Assembly: GCA_052139595.1 (NCBI GenBank)
Contig: JBKQWK010000125.1
Span: forward strand, 1 to 10,762
Length of the DNA stretch: 10,762 bases
Direction of reading: 5' to 3'
Origin: JBKQWK01 sp052139595
Lineage (GTDB): Bacteria > Actinomycetota > Thermoleophilia > UBA2241
The notes below the pieces were generated by a model that was given only the letters and a program-made list of their open reading frames with translations, had not been told where the DNA came from and searched no databases. Position numbers and translations under genes: made by a program. Below, piece by piece: positions 6,007 through 10,762 of this stretch; within the stretch, counting starts at the first letter, position 1, and each line of letters begins with the position of its first letter.

Positions 6007-6030
6007 ATTATAGCATAGTTCGAAATTTCG
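6007..6030 (-). promoter_or_regulatory. ArsR promoter (TATAAT) with adjoining palindromic operator
   Basis: On the minus strand a perfect TATAAT (6012-6007) stands seven bases before the GTG start, the spacing of leaderless actinobacterial genes. Immediately upstream, CGAAATTTCG (6021-6030) is a perfect 10-bp palindrome in an otherwise GC-rich region, placed between -10 and -35 where ArsR repressors usually bind. The -35 is weak: TTGCGA with a 15-base spacer. Confidence 0.6.
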
Positions 6031-6079
6031 CAACATGGCGTCTACTGTCAACGCCATCGGCCAGCGTCGCTGTCATCGT

Positions 6080-6142
6080 TTGCCCTCTGACAAGGTACGG
6101 GTATACGATCATTACGTTCTAGACTCATTATGAGTATATACC
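6080..6142 (+). promoter_or_regulatory. Candidate MarR-ABC promoter and operator
   Basis: TTGCCC (6080-6085) and TACGAT (6104-6109) are 18 bases apart, an acceptable actinobacterial promoter. Just downstream, ACTCATTATGAGT (6123-6135) is a perfect 13-base palindrome (single central base), and GGTATA (6100-6105) with TATACC (6137-6142) forms a wider inverted pair around it. AT-rich palindromes of this kind near the start site are typical MarR targets, so autorepression is likely. Confidence 0.45.
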
Positions 6143-6180
6143 GATATATCCCGTTGCCTTTCCCGCGAGGAGCATGCGCA

Positions 6181-6690
6181 GTGACAGCGACCGAACCCAC
6201 GCATCGTGCCCACACCGCGCCTGAGCGCGGTGGCGCCACAACGCTCACCGCCCAGCTCGCCGAGCTGCTCACGCGAGCCTCGTGGCGCTTGCGCCGCGGC
6301 GCGATCAAAGAACTTGCCCCCCTCGGCCTCACCTTTGCGCAGTCGCGTTTGTTGCGCACGCTGGCGCGTGCCGACGGACCCCTGCGCATCGGCGACCTGG
6401 CCGCACGACAAGAGGTCGTGCCACGCTCGACGACGACCATGGTCGACGCGCTCGAAGCGGCCGGGCTGGTCAGTCGTCAGGCCGATCCGGGCGACCGCAG
6501 GTCGGTCCTGGTCGGCCTGACGGCTGCCGGCGACACCCTGCTGGCGCGCATGGACGCAGCCCGACGCGAGAGTGCCGAAGCCCTGTTCGAGCACCTCACG
6601 CCAGCGCAGCAGCAGCAGCTGCTCGGCCTGCTCACGGCCATCAACGAGCAGCAGGATTGCGAGTCGCCGGCCGCCGGGGCAACCCCATGA
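6181..6690 (+). CDS. MarR-family transcriptional regulator
   Basis: The protein has 169 residues, starting at GTG 6181 with GAGGAG (6167-6172) eight bases upstream. An upstream in-frame ATG at 6130 would sit inside the candidate operator and lacks a ribosome site, so I reject it. The winged helix-turn-helix is clear: LTFAQSRLLRTLARADGPL (50-68), RIGDLAARQEVV (69-80), recognition helix RSTTTMVDALEAAGLV (82-97) and wing DPGDRRSVLVGLT (102-114). MarR dimers commonly repress efflux or stress genes and respond to phenolic or other lipophilic compounds. The stop overlaps the ABC transporter start (ATGA), so the regulator and exporter are translationally coupled. The first ~20 residues are low complexity, and the C-terminal helices (QQQQLLGLLTAI) are the usual dimer interface. 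Confidence 0.93.
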   Translation: MTATEPTHRAHTAPERGGATTLTAQLAELLTRASWRLRRGAIKELAPLGLTFAQSRLLRTLARADGPLRIGDLAARQEVVPRSTTTMVDALEAAGLVSRQADPGDRRSVLVGLTAAGDTLLARMDAARRESAEALFEHLTPAQQQQLLGLLTAINEQQDCESPAAGATP

Positions 6691-8699
6691 TGGGCCCCGG
6701 CGGCTTCACCGCCCTGCGCTCGCTGCGCCGTGACCAGTCGGTCCACGGCGCCCACGTGGCCAAGGGTACGACGCGTCGTATCCTCAGCTTCGTCCGTCCC
6801 TTCCGCCGCGTCCTTATCGTCTTTCTCGTTCTGGTGATCATCGATGCCGTGATCAGTGCCGCCAACCCGCTGATTTTTCGCGAGATCATCAACAAGGGCA
6901 TCATCGGCCACCACAGCGGCCTGATCGTGCAGCTCGCCCTGCTCGCCGCCGGCATCGCGATCGTCGATGCAGGCCTTTCTCTGGCCGAGCGCTACATCAG
7001 CGCCCGTGTTGGCCAGAGCCTCATTTACGAGATGCGTACGCAGGTCTTTGCCCACGTCCAGCGCCTGCCCCTGGCCTTCTTCACGCGCACGCAGACCGGC
7101 GCTTTAGTCAGCCGTCTCAACAACGACGTCACTGGCGCCCAGGAGGCCTTCACCGACGTGCTCAGCAACGTCATCGGCAACTTCATCAGCGTCGTCATCG
7201 TCCTCGCCATCATGTTCTTCCTGTCGTGGCAGCTGACGCTGGTTTCGCTGGTCCTGCTGCCCCTGTTTCTCTTGCCGGCACGCTGGCTCGGCCGGCGTCT
7301 GCAAGAGATCACTCGCGAGCAGTACAACCTGACGGCCGAGATGAACACGACCATGGTCGAGCGCTTCAACGTCGCCGGCGCCTTGCTGGTGAAGCTCTTC
7401 GGCCGCCCGGCGGCCGAAGACGAAGAGTTCAGCCGTAAGGCCGGGCGGGTGCGCGACATCGGCGTCACACAGGCGCTGTACGCCCGCTTCTTCTTCATCG
7501 CCCTGATGCTCACCGCCTCGCTGGCCACAGCCCTCGTTTACGGCTGGGGCGGCGTGCTTTCGATCCACGGTGCCCTCAACATCGGCACCGTGGTCGCCCT
7601 GACGGCCTACCTGGCCCGGCTCTACGGGCCGCTGACGGCACTTTCCAACGTCAACGTCGACGTGATGACAACGCTCGTCTCCTTCGAGCGCGTCTTTGAA
7701 GTCCTCGACCTGCCGTCGATGGTCGCCGAAAAACCGACGGCCGTGGCCCTGCCCCGCGGTCCGGCGCGGGTCGAGTTCGACCACGTGAGCTTTTCTTACC
7801 CGACCGCCAGCGAGGTCTCCCTGGCTTCACTTGAGTCGGTGGCCGTGCTCGGCGACGCCCCAGCCAGCGAGGTCCTCAGCGATGTCAGCTTCGTCGCCGA
7901 GCCCGGCCACCTCGTCGCGCTCGTCGGGCCCTCAGGCGCCGGCAAGACGACGATCAGCCACCTCGTGCCTCGACTCTACGACGTCAGCGCCGGCGCGGTG
8001 CGCGTCGCCGGCGCTGACGTCCGTGACGCCACCCTTGACTCGCTGCGCAACGTCATCGGCATGGTGACCCAGGACGCCCACCTCTTTCACGACACCGTGC
8101 GCGCCAACCTGCTGTATGCCAAGCCGGAGGCCAGCGAAGAGGAGCTGCTCGAGGCTCTGCGCGGAGCCCAGATCCTGCCGCTGGTCGAGTCGCTCGGCGA
8201 AGGTCTCGACACCGTCGTCGGTGACCGTGGCTACCGCCTCTCAGGCGGTGAAAAGCAGCGCATAGCGCTGGCGCGGCTGCTGCTCAAGGCACCGGACGTT
8301 GTCGTACTCGACGAGGCCACAGCGCACCTCGACTCCGAATCGGAGGCGGCCGTGCAGCAAGCTCTGCGCACGGCGCTCGCCGGCCGCACCTCGCTGGTGA
8401 TTGCCCACCGTCTCTCGACCGTACGCGACGCCGACCAGATTCTTGTTCTCGACGGCGGCCACATCGTTGAGCGCGGCCGCCACGAAGAACTTCTGGCGGC
8501 CGGCGGTCTCTACGCCGATCTCTATCGCACGCAGTTTCGCAAACAGGACGACGCTGCCGACGGCGAGAGCGCACAGGTGGCCAACGGCGACAGTGACGGC
8601 ACGGGCACGGGCGATGGCGAGGGCGCGGCGATGGCTGGCCACGGCTCGCCATCAGAGCGCCCCATCGTGCCGGCGGCAGAGACTGAAGCGGTGGCATAG
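6687..8699 (+). CDS. ABC half-exporter (fused membrane and ATPase domains)
   Basis: The protein has 670 residues, taken from the ATG at 6687 that overlaps the MarR stop (a second ATG follows at 6690). The frame is open further upstream, but that segment only mirrors the MarR gene. Residues ~40-330 form a six-helix type I exporter membrane domain. The ATPase domain follows ARVEFDHVSFSYP and has Walker A GPSGAGKT (414-421), Q-loop MVTQDAHLFHDTV, signature LSGGE (518-522), Walker B DVVVLDE (537-543) and the switch histidine H574 in IAHRLST. All catalytic residues are present, so it should act as a homodimeric efflux pump; the substrate is unknown. About 20 extra residues (ASEVSLASLESVAVLGDAPA) sit between SYP and the next strand, a trait I recall from a MarR-linked actinobacterial subfamily. 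The last ~45 residues are an acidic Gly/Asp/Ala-rich tail, probably disordered. Confidence 0.95.
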   Translation: MMGPGGFTALRSLRRDQSVHGAHVAKGTTRRILSFVRPFRRVLIVFLVLVIIDAVISAANPLIFREIINKGIIGHHSGLIVQLALLAAGIAIVDAGLSLAERYISARVGQSLIYEMRTQVFAHVQRLPLAFFTRTQTGALVSRLNNDVTGAQEAFTDVLSNVIGNFISVVIVLAIMFFLSWQLTLVSLVLLPLFLLPARWLGRRLQEITREQYNLTAEMNTTMVERFNVAGALLVKLFGRPAAEDEEFSRKAGRVRDIGVTQALYARFFFIALMLTASLATALVYGWGGVLSIHGALNIGTVVALTAYLARLYGPLTALSNVNVDVMTTLVSFERVFEVLDLPSMVAEKPTAVALPRGPARVEFDHVSFSYPTASEVSLASLESVAVLGDAPASEVLSDVSFVAEPGHLVALVGPSGAGKTTISHLVPRLYDVSAGAVRVAGADVRDATLDSLRNVIGMVTQDAHLFHDTVRANLLYAKPEASEEELLEALRGAQILPLVESLGEGLDTVVGDRGYRLSGGEKQRIALARLLLKAPDVVVLDEATAHLDSESEAAVQQALRTALAGRTSLVIAHRLSTVRDADQILVLDGGHIVERGRHEELLAAGGLYADLYRTQFRKQDDAADGESAQVANGDSDGTGTGDGEGAAMAGHGSPSERPIVPAAETEAVA

Positions 8700-8762
8700 C
8701 GCCCCGCTCAGCCGCCCGCCGCAGCACCAAGCGGCGCGCTCACGGCCGCTTCCTGGCTGCCC

Positions 8763-8792
8763 TTGCGCGCTGACGCCGGCTGATGGGATACT
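8763..8792 (+). promoter_or_regulatory. Weak candidate promoter of the small membrane protein
   Basis: TTGCGC (8763-8768) and GATACT (8787-8792) are separated by 18 bases, 36 bases before the ATG at 8828. Each box matches four of six consensus positions. Read-through from the ABC gene (128-base gap) is an alternative. Confidence 0.3.
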
Positions 8793-8827
8793 GACGGCGC
8801 TTGCCGGCTTTTACCCAGGGAGACGCG

Positions 8828-9262
8828 ATGGCTGCCGTAACTCACCGCAGTGCCGCCGTTTGGACGCTGCTACTGCTGCTTTTGCTTCAGGCCATCAGCG
8901 GTCTGGCCGGTGGTGCCTCGCTGGTCGCCAAACCGTCGGGTGACGTGTTCAAGATGCCGGTTGCGAACCTGCGCGGCTCGCCGTTTCACGACTACCTGAT
9001 CCCCGGCCTGATCCTGCTGCTCGTCCTCGGCGCCGGCCCGCTGATCACCCTGGTCGGTCTGTGGCGGCGGCAAGCGTGGGCCTGGTTTGCCGCCTTCGCC
9101 ATCGGCTGCGGGCTCATCATCTGGATCGTCGTCGAGGCGCTCCTGACCCCCTACAGCGTGCTGCAGGTGGTCTATGGCATTGTCGGCCTACTCATCGCCC
9201 TGGTCACCCTCGTGCCATCGGTACGCCGCTACAGCGACATGCGTCTGTTGGGCAGCGCCTGA
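8828..9262 (+). CDS. Four-helix integral membrane protein of unknown function
   Basis: The protein has 144 residues. The ATG at 8828 has GGGAG about six bases upstream. Hydrophobic helices lie at about residues 9-33 (a Leu run), 55-80 (LIPGLILLLVLGAGPLITLV), 83-107 (AWFAAFAIGCGLIIWIVVEA) and 112-133 (VLQVVYGIVGLLIALVTLVP). The short tail after the last helix is polar. The stretch KPSGDVFKMPVANLRGSPFHDYL between helices 1 and 2 resembles a small family of uncharacterised bacterial membrane proteins I have seen, but I cannot assign a function. No catalytic or transport motif is evident. It lies downstream of the ABC exporter on the same strand, and linkage to efflux is speculative. Confidence 0.85.
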   Translation: MAAVTHRSAAVWTLLLLLLLQAISGLAGGASLVAKPSGDVFKMPVANLRGSPFHDYLIPGLILLLVLGAGPLITLVGLWRRQAWAWFAAFAIGCGLIIWIVVEALLTPYSVLQVVYGIVGLLIALVTLVPSVRRYSDMRLLGSA

Positions 9263-9269
9263 GCTGCCG

Positions 9270-9359
9270 CCGGGCGCCCGGTCTGCGCGCCGGGACCAGC
9301 TTGGCCGGCGCAGCGCTCTGCGACGCCACGCCGGCCAAACCACAGCGCCCGGCGCCCGG
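9270..9359. terminator. Large nested hairpin between convergent genes
   Basis: An outer 9-bp stem, CCGGGCGCC (9270-9278) with GGCGCCCGG (9351-9359), encloses an inner 10-bp stem, TTGGCCGGCG (9301-9310) with CGCCGGCCAA (9329-9338). CCGGGCGCCCGG (9270-9281) is also self-palindromic. The structure starts eight bases after the membrane-protein stop and ends 22 bases from the convergent oxidase-like gene, so it probably terminates both. No T-run follows on either strand. Confidence 0.55.
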
Positions 9360-9381
9360 TGCACTCGCCGGCAACCGCGAC

Positions 9382-9795
9382 TTACTCCGCCTTCAGCTCT
9401 TCGCCGGCGTGCGGACCGGGGCCCATGTCCCAGACAGACTCAACCTTGATCTTGACAACGTACTTGACCGGCGGCAGATCGGGCAGGAGATCGACGAGGC
9501 GGGCGCCGACGCGATCAAACAGCGGGCCACTGTCGATCAGCTCGGCGCTGCCCTTCACCTGCATGGCGATCTTGCGCTCAGGGTCGTGCACGCCGATCGC
9601 CACGCGCGGGTCGTGCTCGATGTTGGCCCGGGTCTTGCGCGAGAACATGTCGGCAAAGTAGAGGTTTTCGTCGTCGAGCAGCGTGCCGCTGCCTTTGATC
9701 GAAACGTTGGGCATGCCGTCGGCACCCACGGTCGCTACCCAGACGTTGTGCCCGCCGGTGAGAAGTTCTCTGAGCTGGCTGGGGATCTTGGCCAT
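9382..9795 (-). CDS. Pyridoxamine 5'-phosphate oxidase-like FMN/F420 split-barrel protein
   Basis: The protein has 137 residues, starting at ATG 9795 with AAGGAG about nine bases upstream. The split-barrel pattern is seen as VWVATVGADGMPNVSIKG (18-35), then LDDENLYFADMFSRKTRANIEHDPRVAIGV (40-69) and AMQVKGSAELIDSGPLFD (77-94). The SRKTRAN segment is the usual phosphate-contact region for the flavin-type cofactor. Members of this large family bind FMN, F420 or haem and act as small cytoplasmic reductases or oxidases. This one is too short and divergent to be called the vitamin B6 enzyme PdxH. In an actinobacterium F420 use is possible, but FMN cannot be excluded. The C-terminus (GPHAGEELKAE) is polar. 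It converges with the membrane-protein gene and appears to stand alone. Confidence 0.88.
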   Translation of the reverse strand: MAKIPSQLRELLTGGHNVWVATVGADGMPNVSIKGSGTLLDDENLYFADMFSRKTRANIEHDPRVAIGVHDPERKIAMQVKGSAELIDSGPLFDRVGARLVDLLPDLPPVKYVVKIKVESVWDMGPGPHAGEELKAE

Positions 9796-9924
9796 CGTCC
9801 ACTCTCCTTGTCACTGAAGGCCCGCGCTCACGGGCATGGCGAAGATGCTCGTACCCCTGAGTAAGCGAATCGGAACCCGCTCACGACAAGGATCTGAGGC
9901 CCACTTGACGCTTGCCGAGCGCCG

Positions 9925-9952
9925 AAAAGGCCGTCTGGCCCATCTGACGGCC
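9925..9952 (-). terminator. Terminator-like hairpin reading leftward, without an obvious gene before it
   Basis: GGCCGTC (9929-9935) and GACGGCC (9946-9952) form a 7-bp stem with a 10-base loop. Read on the minus strand it is followed directly by TTTTC. No minus-strand gene is seen between it and the plus-strand coiled-coil gene. It could stop transcription antisense to that gene, or act as a leader attenuator for the oxidase-like gene. Confidence 0.45.
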
Positions 9953-9971
9953 ATGCACCGGGAGCGACGAT

Positions 9972-10001
9972 TTGCCTTATGACCCCCAAGCGTGCTAGGG
10001 T
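9972..10001 (+). promoter_or_regulatory. Promoter of the coiled-coil wall protein
   Basis: TTGCCT (9972-9977) and TAGGGT (9996-10001) are 18 bases apart, close to actinobacterial housekeeping promoters. Transcription would begin near 10008, leaving a leader of about 60 bases. That leader contains GGCAG (10018-10022) / CTGCC (10041-10045), a possible small hairpin, and the GGAGG ribosome site at 10059-10063. Confidence 0.6.
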
Positions 10002-10070
10002 GCCGGGACTTCAGGTTGGCAGTCGAGCTCGCCGAGCGGGCTGCCGGGCAACGTGAGCGGAGGCTAGCCC

Positions 10071-10762
10071 ATGACCGGCAAGCAGCGCACACCTATGCTG
10101 ACCATCCTCATCGCTGTGCTCATGGCCACCGCAGCCGTAGGCGCTCTGGTGTTCACCTCCCCTGCCTCCGGCGTCACTCTTAAGCAACGCCTCAGCAGCG
10201 TCGAAAAGCAGCTCAACGTTCTCTACTCGCAGCAAGATGTCGTCGTCGAGCAGTACGACAACGCTATGGCCCAGCTGCAGACGGTCAACGGCAAGATCAC
10301 CGCCAACCAGAAGCAGCTTCAAGTGACCCAGTTCGAGTTGAGCGTCGCTCGCGCCGACCTCGCCCAGCAGGTCATAGCTGGGTACAAGCAGGGCCAGGTC
10401 GACATTGTCGCCGTGATCCTCAACACGCAGAGCTTTGATCAGCTGCTTTCGCAGTTCGATGCCCTGCAGCGCTTCAGCACCCAATCGTCACAGACCGTGG
10501 ACACAGTCGAAGCCGCCAAACAGCGAGTCGTCACGCTGCAGGCCGCTTTGGCCGCCGACAAGCAGTCCGCCCAGCAGCTGCTCACCGAGACGCAGCAGAA
10601 GAAAGATGCAGTCCGCGCCCTCATTGGCCGTGAACAGAACGTGGCCAAGGGCCTGCAGTCGGAGATTAAGGCCCAGGAGAGGGCCGCAGCGCTGGCCGCG
10701 CAGCGGGCCGCCGAAGCGGCCGCCAAGCGCGCCGCGGCGGCTGCCGTAGCGCAGAAGGCGGC
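10071..10762 (+). CDS. Secreted/anchored coiled-coil protein, probable peptidoglycan endopeptidase N-terminus (3' truncated)
   Basis: The ATG at 10071 has GGAGG seven bases upstream. The window holds 230 codons and then runs out. Residues 8-30 (MLTILIAVLMATAAVGALVF) are a signal peptide or membrane anchor after a short basic start. From residue ~36 on, the sequence is a long, Gln/Ala-rich coiled coil. The segment AGYKQGQ..VILNTQSFDQLLSQFDALQRF (103-135) closely follows the PcsB/RipA-type coiled-coil signature, found before NlpC/P60, CHAP or peptidase M23 domains. Residues 200-230 become an Ala/Arg/Lys-rich linker. The catalytic domain should lie just past the window and is not seen, so hydrolase function is inferred from the N-terminus. 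Such proteins cleave peptidoglycan cross-links during cell separation, with the coiled coil keeping the enzyme inhibited or tethered. Confidence 0.85.
   Translation, partial: MTGKQRTPMLTILIAVLMATAAVGALVFTSPASGVTLKQRLSSVEKQLNVLYSQQDVVVEQYDNAMAQLQTVNGKITANQKQLQVTQFELSVARADLAQQVIAGYKQGQVDIVAVILNTQSFDQLLSQFDALQRFSTQSSQTVDTVEAAKQRVVTLQAALAADKQSAQQLLTETQQKKDAVRALIGREQNVAKGLQSEIKAQERAAALAAQRAAEAAAKRAAAAAVAQKA

Noticed and set aside
6046..6051. Consensus TTGACA on the minus strand as -35 of the ArsR gene
   Set aside because: It is 33 bases from the TATAAT box, too far for a sigma-70 promoter; no good -10 lies at 17 bases.
6282..6686. Upstream extension of the ABC transporter frame
   Set aside because: It overlaps the MarR gene in another frame, is Arg/Pro-rich, and the ATGA overlap at 6687 gives the normal N-terminus.
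9061..9864. Long plus-strand frame across the membrane protein, hairpin and oxidase-like gene
   Set aside because: It crosses the nested hairpin and lies opposite a well-supported split-barrel gene; no motif or ribosome site.
10008..10070. ydaO-type (c-di-AMP) riboswitch before the wall-protein gene
   Set aside because: Such riboswitches are common before wall hydrolases, but the predicted leader is only about 60 bases and the conserved core is not seen.

Overview
This 10.8 kb, GC-rich window most resembles the chromosome of an actinobacterium (Actinomycetota). The clues are TAnnnT-type -10 boxes, at least two candidate leaderless starts, a MarR plus ABC half-exporter pair of a common actinobacterial type, and a PcsB/RipA-like coiled-coil wall-hydrolase N-terminus at the right edge. 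The corrinoid methyltransferase genes at the left suggest an anaerobic or facultative C1 metabolism, so a thermoleophilial or coriobacterial-type lineage is a reasonable guess. Taxonomy is inference; a Chloroflexota host is not excluded.

Left third (1-4116): a divergent corrinoid methyl-transfer locus. Leftward run a corrinoid protein (1968-2606), a URO-D-superfamily methyltransferase joined to it by an ATGA overlap (715-1971), and a DUF1638 protein cut by the window edge (1-685). Rightward run a HutC-type GntR regulator with a UTRA domain (2712-3464) and, four bases later, a second corrinoid protein (3469-4116). The 105-base divergent region holds a candidate HutC/DasR-like operator that overlaps the likely -35 of the leftward operon. 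The simplest reading is a ligand-induced demethylation module. The methyl donor is unknown, and the second methyltransferase and reductive activase are not in view.

Middle (4197-6690): a nitroreductase-family flavoprotein follows on the plus strand. Then comes a 394-base non-coding stretch with short repeats and a minus-strand terminator-like hairpin. Next, on the minus strand, are a 57-residue GTG-started ferredoxin and an ArsR-family regulator with a CxC motif. The ArsR gene has a TATAAT box seven bases before its GTG start. Divergent from it is a MarR regulator.

Right (6687-10762): the MarR gene overlaps by ATGA a 670-residue ABC half-exporter, a typical self-regulated drug-efflux pair. 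A four-helix membrane protein follows. It converges on a pyridoxamine-5'-phosphate-oxidase-like flavin/F420 split-barrel protein across a large nested hairpin. Last, behind a recognisable promoter, is the start of a secreted or anchored coiled-coil protein, probably an NlpC/P60-type endopeptidase, truncated by the window.

No rRNA, tRNA, CRISPR array, insertion sequence or phage gene was seen.
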